Shown: positions 1 through 9,875, numbered from the stretch's first letter. The stretch is DNA of 64,000 nt from Ruegeria atlantica (GCF_013032455.1 NZ_WQCF01000001.1:310001-374000), one strand, 5' to 3'. Program-made: numbers and translations. The notes: generated by a model from the letters alone, not told the origin.

Positions 1-837
1 TGCACGGCGCACCAAACCAACCGTCCGTGCCGGTTGGGGTACGGTGAAACGCAACAGTTTCAAGCCGGGAACCGCCTCGGATTCGGCGCGTGCGGCCAGT
101 TCCGGCATCAGGGTCAAACCAAACCCTTCGGCGACCAGTCGGGACAAGGTTGCCAAAGATGATGCACCCATATTGATCAAACCACTACTGCGATCCTGAC
201 CGCAAACCTCAAGGGCCTGATCAGTCAGGCAATGGCCATCATCCAACAACATCAACTGAGCGGTCTGCAAATCCAGAGGCCGCAATGCCTCGGGATTTGT
301 CGCCATGGTCTCTAGGCGAGCTGTGCTGCCAGCCAATAGAAAGTGATCCTGAAACAACGGCAGTTCGAAGAGTTCGCGTCCACCGGCTGGCAGGGCCATG
401 ACACCGGCGTCGATCTCTCCTGCTCGCAGCATGGTCAATAGACGCTCGGTCCGGGCCTCGCGAATTTGCACTCGCAGCGACACGTCAGAAGACCGTAGCC
501 CCGCCAACACGCCGGGAAGCAAATATGGTGCAATGGTCGGAATGATCCCGATGGATAGCGAACGGTGCCCACCTGAACGATCCTTTGCGAACTGGTCAAG
601 CCGTTCGGCAGCCCCCAGAACCTGACGCGCATGGTCCAACACATCACGCCCCAGCGGCGTTAGAAGGATATCACGCGCCTGACGTTCGAACAGCGGGCCT
701 CCCAAGCTCTCCTCAAGCGTCTTTATCTGCACTGACAAGGCGGGTTGAGAAACATTGCAAACTTGCGCCGCGCGGCCGAAATTTCTCTGTTCGGCGACTG
801 CCCGCAAGTATTGCAACTGTCTAAGGGTGAAATGCAT
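1..837 (-). CDS. oxyR: LysR-type hydrogen peroxide sensor OxyR (C-terminus beyond the left edge)
   Basis: Transcription factor that senses peroxide by a thiol-disulfide switch and activates antioxidant genes. The frame opens at ATG 837 (MHFTLRQLQYLRAV) and stays open for 279 codons to the window edge; family members are about 305 residues, so roughly the last 25 are missing. Residues 1-60 form the LysR winged helix (NFGRAAQVCNVSQPALSVQ). The regulatory domain carries the OxyR motif DGHCLTDQALEVC, with Cys203 and Cys212 nine residues apart, the same spacing as Cys199/Cys208 of E. coli. This separates it from generic LysR proteins. It lies 44 bp downstream of the DUF6456 gene on the same strand. 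Confidence 0.93.
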   Translation of the reverse strand, partial: MHFTLRQLQYLRAVAEQRNFGRAAQVCNVSQPALSVQIKTLEESLGGPLFERQARDILLTPLGRDVLDHARQVLGAAERLDQFAKDRSGGHRSLSIGIIPTIAPYLLPGVLAGLRSSDVSLRVQIREARTERLLTMLRAGEIDAGVMALPAGGRELFELPLFQDHFLLAGSTARLETMATNPEALRPLDLQTAQLMLLDDGHCLTDQALEVCGQDRSSGLINMGASSLATLSRLVAEGFGLTLMPELAARAESEAVPGLKLLRFTVPQPARTVGLVRRA

Positions 838-881
838 AACCCGTGATTATCACTTGGCGCCACCAGCGCAACCAAAACATA

Positions 882-1991
882 TCACCCGATCATTCGGTTG
901 CGCTCTGACTGGCTCTCATAATGCCGCTTGAGTCTTTGCAGCGCGATCCGTAGCACGATCTTGCCCGAACGCGCGGACCAACCCATTCGTTTTTCCGCCA
1001 ATTCAAGCCCTTCAAGGTAGCAACAACAGCGCAGAGCAACATCACTCAGCCCTGGACCGAGGTCTGACAAGGCAAGGGCGACACGATCACGCGCATCGGA
1101 AGAACCGCGCCCGCCATGGGCTTCGCTGCCAAAACTGCCGCGCCCGCCTGCAGTCAGAAAGTGATCCCAATTCTGCGTGACCTGAGGCCCAATCTGCGCC
1201 AATTCGAAATCTTCTCGCAGACGTTCGCCAGCCGCCACCAGCTTTTCATCCAGAAAAGGCTTTCCGTCCCTATCCCTCCTGCGAGCGAGAGCGATCAACG
1301 GGCTTTCCGCCGCGCTGTAGCGCATGCGTTTTGGGCGGTCATTCTTGTTTGCCCCCCCCTGCCCCGGTACCACCTTGGCCTGAAACGGTGTCTGCGCATC
1401 GGCCATTCCAAACTCATTTCGGGCGCGGGCTTTGTTTTCTGCATCGGCAACCAATTGACTAAGCGCTGTCCGACCCGTCGAAGAAATGCGATACCGCGAA
1501 ATACGTCCCGGGTTATCGCAAGAAATCCAATCTTTCAGAGCCAGCGCCTGAGCAATAGCGCAGTCCACCACCGCAGTCCTTGTCGCGCCGCCACCTCCAG
1601 AGTCTCGCACGACGACCGCCTTGTCCATCTCTTCAGCGACTGCAAGCACCGAGCCCGTTTCGCACAAGCGACGCAGAATCCGAAGGGCCTCGCGGTTGAA
1701 CTCTTCATCTTTGGCTTCGGCGGTTTCCTCAGGTGTCGTACCAAACGTGTTATTCACATGAGCCGACGGCTCGGCGAAATGCGTCTTGGCCAGCGATTGC
1801 AGAGCTGCGTCTACCAACGGATCATCCCGCCGAGTTTCGATCCGACGGATTTGTCTGAGAATGGTCGAAGCATGGCACCCAGCAGATCGCGCGATGTCGC
1901 GGATCGATTGGCCGGTTTCGGTGTGGGCAAGGTATCTTTGAGCCCCCTCTGGCACCCAAGCCGGAATAGTGAAAGCCATGTTATTTTCCAT
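882..1991 (-). CDS. Helix-turn-helix DUF6456 family protein
   Basis: A 369-residue cytoplasmic protein. Its N-terminus has a resolvase-like helix-turn-helix (QSIRDIARSAGCHASTILRQI), and its C-terminus (about the last 140 residues, LIALARRRDRDGKPFL onward) matches my recollection of the DUF6456 domain found in alphaproteobacteria. A second winged-helix-like stretch (ISCDNPGRISRYRISSTG) sits near the middle. The start at 1991 (MENNMAF) is preferred because GAGGT precedes it by about 9 bases; a start nine codons upstream is possible. It is divergent from a DUF6477 gene across 241 bp. The function is not established; a DNA-binding regulatory role is inferred from the HTH. Confidence 0.75.
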   Translation of the reverse strand: MENNMAFTIPAWVPEGAQRYLAHTETGQSIRDIARSAGCHASTILRQIRRIETRRDDPLVDAALQSLAKTHFAEPSAHVNNTFGTTPEETAEAKDEEFNREALRILRRLCETGSVLAVAEEMDKAVVVRDSGGGGATRTAVVDCAIAQALALKDWISCDNPGRISRYRISSTGRTALSQLVADAENKARARNEFGMADAQTPFQAKVVPGQGGANKNDRPKRMRYSAAESPLIALARRRDRDGKPFLDEKLVAAGERLREDFELAQIGPQVTQNWDHFLTAGGRGSFGSEAHGGRGSSDARDRVALALSDLGPGLSDVALRCCCYLEGLELAEKRMGWSARSGKIVLRIALQRLKRHYESQSERNRMIG

Positions 1992-2232
1992 AGTTTCTTG
2001 ACCTCGTCGACAAAACAATCTGTTCCCAATCGCCCCCGATGAGTTTGTTAACCAATTCTAACTAGAGTCGCTTTCGTTACTCGTTCGTTAACCCGCAGAG
2101 ACAAGAACCAGATTTGATTCAAAAATATAAACACTCATGAAGCCATAGTTCGGGGCGACCCAGATCAAGGCAACACCCGCCTAGGTTGTGCGACACATTC
2201 AGGGACATTCACTGTTACGAAGGACCGCCGGA

Positions 2233-2541
2233 ATGCAGGATTTAATGACCTTGATCACAACTCTACGCCGCCCTCGCCTGTTGGCACGGGCCGCGAAACT
2301 AGGGGCGCAAGACTATGACCGAGACCGGCATCTGCAACGCATCCTCGGTTATGGATCATTGCCCGGCACAGGCGCCGCACTGATGCGACTGATGGAAATG
2401 GAAAGAGAATTTAACTCACAGCGAATGGAAGAAGATGCGGCCTATTCTTTGGTCCGGCATCTTGACGTGTTGATCGCGCTACTGGGCGAGGCGCAACTGT
2501 TTCAGGCCAGTCGCGCCTCGCAATATTCAGTGATTAGCTGA
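2233..2541 (+). CDS. DUF6477 family small protein
   Basis: A 102-residue protein starting MQDLMTLITTLRRPRLLARA. The start at 2233 has AAGGA eight bases upstream; an in-frame Met 15 codons earlier lacks a good ribosome site. The conserved block RRPRLLARAAKLGAQDYDR and the C-terminal helix RHLDVLIALLGEAQL resemble the small DUF6477 proteins of Rhodobacteraceae. No catalytic motif or membrane segment is visible and the function is unknown. It is divergent from the DUF6456 gene. Its last 8 bases overlap, in convergent orientation, the 3' end of the MttB-family gene. Confidence 0.7.
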   Translation: MQDLMTLITTLRRPRLLARAAKLGAQDYDRDRHLQRILGYGSLPGTGAALMRLMEMEREFNSQRMEEDAAYSLVRHLDVLIALLGEAQLFQASRASQYSVIS

Positions 2542-4078
2542 ATGCATCCGGCATGGATGCTTTCTTTTTCTCAATGTACTCATTGAGCGCGGCGGTGATC
2601 GCCGGGTCGAGTTGTGGTTGCTGGTAGTTGGCCAGAAGATGCTCGACTCGGGCAGATGCCAGTTGGCGCGTGTCACGCCCGCCTTCATCTTCCCAGGTTT
2701 CGAACGGTTTGTAGTCCAGCATTTCAGACTTCCAGAACGCGTCCTTGAAGTTCGCCTGCGTATGGGCACAACCCAGATAGTGGCCGCCCGGTCCGACCTC
2801 GCGGATCGCATCCATCGCCTGCGCGTTCTCGTCATAAGCCACGCCTTTGGCCAGACCATGCAGCACGCCCAGTTGATCGGCATCCATGACGAACTTCTCG
2901 AAATCCGCAACCAGACCGCCTTCAAGCCAACCGCAGGAGTGCAGCATGAAGTTCACGCCCGACATTAGGCCCATATTCAACGAGTTTGCTGTTTCGTAAG
3001 CCGCTTGTGCGTCGGGCAGTTTCGACCCACAGAACGATCCGGCCGAACGGAACGGCAGGTTCAGACGCCGCGCCAGCTGACCCGCACCATAGGTGACCAT
3101 CGACGCCTCGGGGGTGCCAAATGTCGGCGCGCCCGAGTTCATGTCGATCGATGACACAAAAGCACCAAATATCGCAGGCGCACCCGGACGGATGATCTGG
3201 CTGTAAGCCACACCGGCCAGAACCTCGGCCAGAACCTGCGTCAGCGTCCCCGCCACCGAAACCGGAGCCATCGCACCGCCCACGATAAAGGGCGAAATGA
3301 TGCAGGCCTGATTGTTCGCGGCATAGACTTCAAGCGAGCCCATCATCACGTCGTCAAACGTCATCGGCGAGTTGATGTTGGTCAGCGAGGTCATGACCGT
3401 GTTTTCCTGCACGAACTCTTTGCCGAACAGAATCTCACACATTTCAACCGAATCTTGTGCGCGGCTGGGGTCAGTAACCGAACCCATGAACGGCTTGTCC
3501 GACAGGGTCATGTGCGCCATCAGCATGTCCAGGTGGCGCTTGTTAACTGGCACATCGGTAGGTTCGCACACGGTCCCGCCCGAGTGGTGCAGCCACTTGG
3601 ACATATAGGCCAGTTTCACGAACTTATTGAAATCGTCCATGGTCGCATAGCGACGACCACCCTGCGCGTCGCGTACGAACGGAGGACCATAGACCGGTGC
3701 AAGCACCAAATTGCGGCCACCGATGACAACCGATTTCTCGGGGTTGCGCGCGTGTTGTGTGAATTCGCTGGGGGCGGTTTTGATAAGCTCTCGCGCCAAA
3801 CCGCGGGGGATGCGAACACGTTCACCATCGACATCGGCACCGGCGTCCTTCCAGCGCTGTAGCGCGCCCGGATTGTCGACGAAATTGACGCCAACCTCCG
3901 CCAGAATGGTTTCCGCATTGGTTTCGATGATCTCTAACGCTTCTTCGTTGAGGACCTCGAAATTTGGAATGTTCCGTTCGATATATTTTGCAGTTTCGAT
4001 ACGAACTGCGGTGCGCTCGGCCCTACGGGCGGCACCACCGCCGCCTCTGGCTCTGCGTCGGGTGTTTGCCTCTGCCAT
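2534..4078 (-). CDS. Trimethylamine methyltransferase (MttB) family protein, non-pyrrolysine
   Basis: Member of the MttB superfamily, which moves a methyl group from a quaternary or tertiary amine to a cobalamin-binding protein. The 514-residue length is normal and the frame has no internal TAG, so this is a pyrrolysine-free member. Non-Pyl members characterised elsewhere include glycine betaine and carnitine methyltransferases. The N-terminus is basic and low-complexity (TRRRARGGGGAARRAERTAV), followed by the TIM-barrel body, with conserved stretches such as GGRNLVLAPVYGPPFVRD and SAGSFCGSKLPDAQAAY. No corrinoid protein or reductive activator lies nearby, so a partner must be elsewhere. The substrate is unresolved; the sarcosine and betaine genes in this window make a methylated amine plausible. 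Confidence 0.85.
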   Translation of the reverse strand: MAEANTRRRARGGGGAARRAERTAVRIETAKYIERNIPNFEVLNEEALEIIETNAETILAEVGVNFVDNPGALQRWKDAGADVDGERVRIPRGLARELIKTAPSEFTQHARNPEKSVVIGGRNLVLAPVYGPPFVRDAQGGRRYATMDDFNKFVKLAYMSKWLHHSGGTVCEPTDVPVNKRHLDMLMAHMTLSDKPFMGSVTDPSRAQDSVEMCEILFGKEFVQENTVMTSLTNINSPMTFDDVMMGSLEVYAANNQACIISPFIVGGAMAPVSVAGTLTQVLAEVLAGVAYSQIIRPGAPAIFGAFVSSIDMNSGAPTFGTPEASMVTYGAGQLARRLNLPFRSAGSFCGSKLPDAQAAYETANSLNMGLMSGVNFMLHSCGWLEGGLVADFEKFVMDADQLGVLHGLAKGVAYDENAQAMDAIREVGPGGHYLGCAHTQANFKDAFWKSEMLDYKPFETWEDEGGRDTRQLASARVEHLLANYQQPQLDPAITAALNEYIEKKKASMPDAFS

Positions 4079-4374
4079 GAGATAATCCCGTTAGTCATGT
4101 TCACGTTGCAAATCGTGTTACCGGAACCGCAAGTCACACCAAACGTGGATTACGGCGCTATAGGGGTAAAAGCGACATGATCGACCTTTCGATCTTGTTT
4201 TAGCCCCTAGTTCCTCATGTTCATGATAGGCGCGTTGTACCGGAATCGCAAAAATCAACTTTCCCCTCGGCTGAAAATGAACCCTTGGGTGCGACAGAAA
4301 GCGGTGCTGTCGCAAACCTGTTTCGAGGTGCATTTTTCTCCAGTAAGAAATCGGATTCGATGAGCTGGCAAACT

Positions 4375-4812
4375 TCAGAGGTCTTTGCGCATCGCAACCG
4401 AGTTTCCTGCCAATTCAGTTTCAACCCACCCTAGATGCGCGTAAATCGCCCGCGTATCCTGCATCAGCCGATGGGTGCGCAGTTCCATGTGGGTGCAGCC
4501 AGCGTCGCGGGCGTCGATCTCGGCGCGTGATAGCAACTTACCGGCAACCCCCTGCCCCTGTGCCGCCGGTGATACAGCCAGGTTGATAACCTTCATCACG
4601 TCACCTTGTTGTGCAAAGATGATCACCCCGACAAGTTCGTCATTGCCGAGGGCCAGAATCACGCGGTGATCCGCAATATCCTGCGCCAACCCGCCCGTTA
4701 CATCTGGCAGATCATCAATAGTCTCGCGGGCTTTAGAATATGCCGCCCGGATGCAGTCAGTGACTGCTTTGACGTCATCCTGCGTTGCATCCGTGAAACG
4801 AATATCCGCCAT
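4375..4812 (-). CDS. GNAT family N-acetyltransferase
   Basis: A 145-residue GCN5-related acetyltransferase of unknown acceptor. The fold is shown by the beta4 strand and acetyl-CoA pyrophosphate loop VINLAVSPAAQGQGVAGKLL, close to the consensus Q/R-x-x-G-x-G/A, and by the C-terminal strand LGWVETE. The start at 4812 (MADIRF) has GGGAG nine bases upstream. The frame stays open far upstream, but that extension runs antisense through guaA and is not believed. It is divergent from guaA with 81 bp between the start codons, and its 3' end is followed by 296 bp with no recognisable gene before the MttB-family start. Confidence 0.85.
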   Translation of the reverse strand: MADIRFTDATQDDVKAVTDCIRAAYSKARETIDDLPDVTGGLAQDIADHRVILALGNDELVGVIIFAQQGDVMKVINLAVSPAAQGQGVAGKLLSRAEIDARDAGCTHMELRTHRLMQDTRAIYAHLGWVETELAGNSVAMRKDL

Positions 4813-4893
4813 TGCTAGCATCTCCCTCTGCATCTGCTCGAAAACGTCCTCATAACGCTTGCACATAACCGCCGCGCGACCTAAGAGCCAGTC

Positions 4894-6453
4894 ATGAGCC
4901 AGACATCCCATGACCGCCTTCTGATCATAGACTTCGGCAGCCAGGTGACGCAGCTGATCGCACGCCGCCTGCGCGAGTTGAATGTCTATTGCGAAATCCA
5001 CCCCTACCAAAAGGTCACGATGGACTTTGTGCGCGAGATGGCGCCCAAAGCCGTGATCTTCTCGGGTGGACCGGACAGCGTTACGCGCGAGGGATCCCCC
5101 CGCGCACCGCAAGAGATTTTTGATTATGGCGTGCCGATCCTTGGCATCTGCTATGGTCAGCAAGTGATGATGCAACAACTGGGCGGCAAGGTTGAAAGCG
5201 GCCATGGCACCGCCGAGTTTGGGCGCGCATTTGTTACTCCGAAAAGCCAACTGGGCATTTTGGACGACTGGTTCGCTGAAGGTGATGAACAGGTCTGGAT
5301 GAGCCACGGCGACCACGTCAGCGAAATCGCACCGGGTTTTGAGGTTTTCGGAACCTCGCCCAACGCGCCCTTTGCGATCACTGCCGACACCAGCCGTCAC
5401 TTCTATGCCGTACAATTCCACCCCGAGGTGCACCATACACCCAAGGGTGCGAAGCTGTACGAGAACTTCGTGAAACTGGCCGGGTTCGAGGGCGATTGGA
5501 CCATGGGCGCTTATCGCGACGAGATGATCCGTAAGATTCGCGAACAGGTCGGTGACAAGAAGGTCATTTGCGGCCTGTCCGGCGGTGTCGACAGCTCGGT
5601 CGCGGCGATCCTGATCCACGAGGCGATCGGCGACCAGTTGACCTGTGTGTTCGTTGACCATGGGCTGTTGCGCAAGAACGAAGCCGAAGAAGTCGTTGGC
5701 ATGTTCCGCGACAATTACAACATTCAACTGATCCACGCAGATGAAAGCGAATTGTTCCTGGGTGAACTGGACGGCCAGTCCGACCCCGAAACCAAACGCA
5801 AGATCATTGGTAAACTGTTCATCGACGTATTCCAGAAACACGCGGACACCATCGAAGGGGCCGAGTTCCTGGCTCAGGGCACGCTGTATCCTGACGTAAT
5901 CGAGTCTGTCTCGTTTTCAGGTGGGCCTTCGGTCACTATCAAATCGCACCACAATGTGGGCGGTCTTCCGGAAAAGATGGGTCTCAAACTGGTTGAACCC
6001 CTGCGTGAACTGTTCAAGGACGAGGTTCGCGCTCTGGGCCGCGAACTTGGCCTGCCGCAAAGCTTTATCGGCCGTCACCCCTTCCCCGGCCCGGGTCTAG
6101 CGATCCGATGCCCCGGCGAAATTACCCGCGAGAAACTGGAAATCCTGCGCGAAGCGGATGCGATCTATATCGACCAGATTCGCAAACACGGCCTCTATGA
6201 CGACATCTGGCAGGCATTTGTGGCGATTCTACCCGTCCGCACGGTTGGCGTAATGGGTGATGGTCGCACATACGACTACGCCTGCGCCCTTCGTGCCGTG
6301 ACGTCAGTAGACGGTATGACTGCAGATTATTATCCGTTCAGCCATGAATTCCTCGGAGAAACGGCCACACGGATTATCAACGAGGTCAAAGGCATCAACC
6401 GATGCACTTATGACATTACCTCGAAACCTCCGGGAACGATCGAGTGGGAATGA
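4894..6453 (+). CDS. guaA: GMP synthase (glutamine-hydrolysing)
   Basis: Catalyses the final step of GMP synthesis, XMP + ATP + glutamine to GMP. The 519-residue length is typical. Residues 1-200 form the class I amidotransferase domain, with nucleophile Cys86 in LGICYGQQ and the His-Glu pair in QFHPEVHHT. The ATP-pyrophosphatase domain follows with the PP-loop LSGGVDSS, and the C-terminal dimerisation domain ends in the conserved KPPGTIEWE. It is a single gene closed by a strong intrinsic terminator six bases after the stop. Confidence 0.99.
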   Translation: MSQTSHDRLLIIDFGSQVTQLIARRLRELNVYCEIHPYQKVTMDFVREMAPKAVIFSGGPDSVTREGSPRAPQEIFDYGVPILGICYGQQVMMQQLGGKVESGHGTAEFGRAFVTPKSQLGILDDWFAEGDEQVWMSHGDHVSEIAPGFEVFGTSPNAPFAITADTSRHFYAVQFHPEVHHTPKGAKLYENFVKLAGFEGDWTMGAYRDEMIRKIREQVGDKKVICGLSGGVDSSVAAILIHEAIGDQLTCVFVDHGLLRKNEAEEVVGMFRDNYNIQLIHADESELFLGELDGQSDPETKRKIIGKLFIDVFQKHADTIEGAEFLAQGTLYPDVIESVSFSGGPSVTIKSHHNVGGLPEKMGLKLVEPLRELFKDEVRALGRELGLPQSFIGRHPFPGPGLAIRCPGEITREKLEILREADAIYIDQIRKHGLYDDIWQAFVAILPVRTVGVMGDGRTYDYACALRAVTSVDGMTADYYPFSHEFLGETATRIINEVKGINRCTYDITSKPPGTIEWE

Positions 6454-6458
6454 CAAGA

Positions 6459-6485
6459 AAGCCGGGCTTCACCCCGGCTTTTTTT
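6459..6485 (+). terminator. Rho-independent terminator of guaA
   Basis: Inverted repeat AAGCCGGG / CCCGGCTT with a short loop, followed by a run of seven T. It starts six bases after the guaA stop codon. Confidence 0.93.
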
Positions 6486-6529
6486 GTTTAAGTCCTGCCA
6501 GAAACCCATAGGTTTTCATAAGGAAATCC

Positions 6530-7453
6530 GTGATTCCCGCAGGCAAAGGCATGGACAGCAGTAAACCACAGATCGGCAAGGCCGCGCTTTGGATGACAGG
6601 CGCCATTGCCTCATTCTCGTCCATGGCGATTGCTGGCCGCGAACTGAGCGTCACCCATGATACGTTCGAGATCATGTTTTACCGCAGCCTCGTCGGCATC
6701 TGCATTGTGTCATTGGTTCTGACACTGACAAATAAGTGGAATCAGGTCTCGACATACCGGCTCGGTCTACACGGCATCCGAAACCTGATGCATTTCACCG
6801 GTCAGAACCTTTGGTTTTATGCTGTCTCAGTTATCCCATTGGCACAGGTTTTCGCGCTGGAATTCACCCAACCGATCTGGGTTATTCTCCTGTCTCCGTT
6901 GCTGCTGAAAGAGAGGCTGACCCCTGTGCGTGCCCTTTCGGCCATGATTGGGTTCGTTGGAGTTCTGATAATCACCCGCCCAGGTGCTGCCCCCCTGAGC
7001 ACTGGTATTCTTACTGCGGCAATGTCAGCGGTATTCTTTGCGTTTACAACGATTTCCACCAAATCTCTGACCCGTTTGGCAAGCATCGGTTGCATCATGT
7101 TTTGGCTGACAGTTATGCAGGCAATCTTGGGGTTTCTAGCAGCAGGGATTGACGGCCATATTGCCTTACCGACGGCAGCTACTGTCCCTTTCCTATTACT
7201 TGTAGGTTTGGCCGGCTTGCTGGCGCATTACTGCATCACCAACGCGCTGGCCATTGCCCCTGCGACCGTGGTTGTGCCGTTTGACTTTGTCCGCCTGCCC
7301 ACAATCGCCGTGATTGGGATGATTCTGTACCACGAACCCTTGGATCACTGGACCCTTTTGGGGGCCGTCGTGATTTTTTTCGGCATCTTTCTGAACGTAA
7401 ACACCGAAAAACGTAACAGTTTGGCAACAGATACCCGCCACACTGGACAGTAG
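6530..7453 (+). CDS. DMT superfamily transporter (EamA domains)
   Basis: Inner-membrane permease of the drug/metabolite transporter superfamily with about ten hydrophobic segments in two EamA repeats. The first repeat ends in FTQPIWVILLSPLLLKERL and GFVGVLIITRPG, the second in PFDFVRLPTIAVIGMILYHEP. Proteins of this type usually export metabolites or amino acids; the substrate cannot be read from sequence. The start is taken as GTG 6530 because AAGGA lies five bases upstream; an ATG at 6551 is the alternative. It lies between the guaA terminator and the FadL-type gene. Confidence 0.88.
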   Translation: MIPAGKGMDSSKPQIGKAALWMTGAIASFSSMAIAGRELSVTHDTFEIMFYRSLVGICIVSLVLTLTNKWNQVSTYRLGLHGIRNLMHFTGQNLWFYAVSVIPLAQVFALEFTQPIWVILLSPLLLKERLTPVRALSAMIGFVGVLIITRPGAAPLSTGILTAAMSAVFFAFTTISTKSLTRLASIGCIMFWLTVMQAILGFLAAGIDGHIALPTAATVPFLLLVGLAGLLAHYCITNALAIAPATVVVPFDFVRLPTIAVIGMILYHEPLDHWTLLGAVVIFFGIFLNVNTEKRNSLATDTRHTGQ

Positions 7454-7575
7454 TAACGCACCGTCACCAGTTGACGGTTAAACTAGGGTTAAGAAAGTAT
7501 CGAGCACCACAAGGCGGGTCTATCAACTCCACTCGAAATCGGATCTGGCCTGAAAATACCTTTAGGGAGGACACA

Positions 7576-8700
7576 ATGAAAAAAGCGCTATTGCAGGCGT
7601 GCGCTCTGAGCGTTGGGGCAACCGGTGCGTATGCAGGCGGCCTGGATCGCAGTGGACAAGGCGTCAACATCCTGTTTGAAGAGGGATCAGTTGTACAATT
7701 CCGCCTCGGCTATACTGATCCGGATGTGAGCGGCAGTCAGGACGGTGTAGATTCTGGCAACGTAGCCAAGGATTTCTTCACTCCGCACCTGGCATTTAAA
7801 TATTCTGTCTCAGACAGGCTGGATATCGCGCTGATCTATGATGAGCCATTCGGCGCAGATGTCGAATATCCCTCCGACTATCCATTGTCGCTAAACCCCA
7901 CGGCCGCATTTGGCGGTCGCAGCGACGTCTTGCGTGCCGAAGCTGAAACAGACGCAATCACAGCCCTCCTTCGCTACAAGTTCGACAATGGGTTTAGCGC
8001 CATTGGCGGCATCCGTGCTCAAAGGGCCAAGGCGAATGTCGCAGTACCGGTGGTTGCAGGCTACGAGTTTGAATCTGGCTCTGAGATAGACTTCGGCTAC
8101 GTTGTAGGTGTCGCTTGGGAAAAGCCCGAAATCGCGGCGCGTGTGGCGCTGACCTACAACTCGAAAATCACGCACGATTTCGACTCTACAGAATCCCTAA
8201 ACCAAGTACCGCCGATACCGGCCGCGCTTGTAACGGCGGATACCGAAACCGAAGTTGAGACGCCTCAGTCGGTGAACCTGGACTTCCAGACCGGTGTCGC
8301 TCCTAAAACATTGCTGTTCGGTTCGATCCGCTGGGTTGACTGGCCGCAGACTGTTCTGGCTCCGCCAATTTATGTCGGTATTGTTGACGATAACCTTGTT
8401 GATTATGCGGACGACACGTTTACCTACACGTTGGGCTTGGGCTACCAGTTCACCGACGAGTTTGCGGGGGCAATCTCAGCGGGATATGAAACGTCAACAG
8501 GTTCCGAAGTTTCGAACCTTGGCCCGACTGACGGCTTCTGGAACATTGGTGTCGGTGGCACCTACACCATTGAGAAAGCAAAAATTTCCGGCGGTGTGCG
8601 CTATACAGATATTGGTGACGCGACAACCACGACAGGTGGCGAGTTTTCGGGCAACTCGGCTTGGAGCGTCGGCTTCCAGATTACATATGCTTTGAACTAA
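7576..8700 (+). CDS. FadL/OmpP1-type outer membrane transport protein
   Basis: A 374-residue outer-membrane beta-barrel of the FadL family, which lets long-chain fatty acids or other hydrophobic molecules cross the outer membrane. A signal peptide (MKKALLQACALSVGATGAYA) precedes GGLDRSGQGVNILFEEG, the N-terminal hatch signature of the family. Alternating beta strands run to a C-terminal aromatic-rich strand ending YALN. The start at 7576 is clear, with AGGGAGG five bases upstream; the frame also opens earlier but without a leader. A strong terminator follows, so it is a single-gene unit. Confidence 0.92.
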   Translation: MKKALLQACALSVGATGAYAGGLDRSGQGVNILFEEGSVVQFRLGYTDPDVSGSQDGVDSGNVAKDFFTPHLAFKYSVSDRLDIALIYDEPFGADVEYPSDYPLSLNPTAAFGGRSDVLRAEAETDAITALLRYKFDNGFSAIGGIRAQRAKANVAVPVVAGYEFESGSEIDFGYVVGVAWEKPEIAARVALTYNSKITHDFDSTESLNQVPPIPAALVTADTETEVETPQSVNLDFQTGVAPKTLLFGSIRWVDWPQTVLAPPIYVGIVDDNLVDYADDTFTYTLGLGYQFTDEFAGAISAGYETSTGSEVSNLGPTDGFWNIGVGGTYTIEKAKISGGVRYTDIGDATTTTGGEFSGNSAWSVGFQITYALN

Positions 8701-8725
8701 ACTAACGTCACAGCCCTGACGCTAT

Positions 8726-8754
8726 AACCCCGCCTTTTTGGCGGGGTTTTTCTT
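8726..8754 (+). terminator. Rho-independent terminator after the FadL-type gene
   Basis: Stem AACCCCGCC / GGCGGGGTT with a T-rich loop and a trailing T tract, 25 bases after the stop codon. Confidence 0.92.
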
Positions 8755-8920
8755 TGTGCGTCGATTACACTCCCATCACCAGATACGGTGCATTGCGTTT
8801 GCGCCACATCTAACGGGATTCTTTGGACAAAATATCTCACTTTGACATTTCGCCTGTCGACTCAGGGCTTGTGCATATATGGGAGCCGAACAACCAAATA
8901 TGTAACGAGGAACGACTCTG

Positions 8921-9847
8921 TTGAAAACGAGCAAAATTTCAATCGTAGCAATCATTTCCATGACAGCGGGTGTTGCCAGCGCCCAGGATTTTCGCGGGGC
9001 GGCGACTTTGGGATACGGACACTCGTCCATTTCCGACGGCGGCGGTGACTTCAGCACTTTCACAGGCGACGCAACCGGAGCTCTGAGCTTTGACAACGGT
9101 CTACACTGGGGTTTGGACGCCAAGTATTACTATGTCGTCCCGGATGACGTGTCCAGCGACGTGACAGTTTGGGATCTGGGAACCACATTGAACTATCAGT
9201 TCAACAGTGGCGGAGTTCTGGGCGGTTACCTTGACTATGCAGATACCGAACTGGACACGGGGCTGGGCTTCGACCTGTCAACCGACATAACTTCTTATGG
9301 TATTTCTGGCGGCTACGTCGCCGAAGGCGTCGGGATCGAGGCATGGATCGGTGAGAGTACTACATCTCCCAGCTTGCCTGGCGGTGCTGACTGGACCGAT
9401 ATCGGCGCTCTGTTTCGGTATCAGCTATCGGATAGTGCGGCATTCGGCGGGCATTACGTACGCAGCGAAATATCCGGAAGCGGTGCAGACCTTGATTTGT
9501 ACAGTATTGGTCTGGGTGGTTACTATCAGTTCGCCAGTGGCTGGGGCACCTATGCTGGCCTCGTCCATCAATCGTTCAGCGATCTTGACACGGACCTCAC
9601 CACATTCGGCGTAGGCGTTGACTATAACCTGCTTGAGATCAGCCCAATTCCAGCTCAATTTTCCTTGGAATTGGCCAGAACCGACATTGATGTTGCCGGT
9701 ACCAGCGGTGATATCGACACAATCCGCGTTGGCCTGACTTTCCCCCTTGGGGACCGCAGCGCGGCTACACCTCTCAACAGTGTTGCGCGTGCAGCCATGG
9801 CACCGCGTCACAATGCTCTGACAACGTTGACAGATACTGCCTTCTGA
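8921..9847 (+). CDS. Secreted beta-barrel (porin-like) outer membrane protein
   Basis: A 308-residue protein with a signal peptide (MKTSKISIVAIISMTAGVASA, cleavage before QDF) and a body of repeated amphipathic strands rich in Gly, Asp and Tyr (GHYVRSE, YSIGLGGYYQF, TFGVGVDYNL), as in small porin-like barrels. The last ~35 residues after LTFPLGDRSA are not strand-like. No precise family is recognised. It starts at TTG 8921, with an AGGA-like site about nine bases upstream; no ATG gives a signal peptide. It is flanked by the preceding gene's terminator and its own, so it is monocistronic. Confidence 0.8.
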   Translation: MKTSKISIVAIISMTAGVASAQDFRGAATLGYGHSSISDGGGDFSTFTGDATGALSFDNGLHWGLDAKYYYVVPDDVSSDVTVWDLGTTLNYQFNSGGVLGGYLDYADTELDTGLGFDLSTDITSYGISGGYVAEGVGIEAWIGESTTSPSLPGGADWTDIGALFRYQLSDSAAFGGHYVRSEISGSGADLDLYSIGLGGYYQFASGWGTYAGLVHQSFSDLDTDLTTFGVGVDYNLLEISPIPAQFSLELARTDIDVAGTSGDIDTIRVGLTFPLGDRSAATPLNSVARAAMAPRHNALTTLTDTAF

Positions 9848-9875
9848 AGCTCGGGCACTTTATAAGAACGGCTTA

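Noticed and set aside
1116..2042. 308-codon plus-strand ORF
   Set aside because: Antisense to the DUF6456 gene, which has recognisable HTH and family motifs; the plus-strand product has no such features.
2534..4078. Pyrrolysine-containing trimethylamine methyltransferase
   Set aside because: No in-frame TAG inside the 514-codon frame.
4813..5841. Long minus-strand open frame continuous with the acetyltransferase
   Set aside because: It runs antisense through guaA; only the last 145 codons have a family match and a ribosome site, so the gene was started at 4812.
8842..8882. TTGACA box with a nearby TATAT run upstream of the beta-barrel gene
   Set aside because: Spacing of about 29 bp is too long for a sigma-70 promoter, so it was not annotated.
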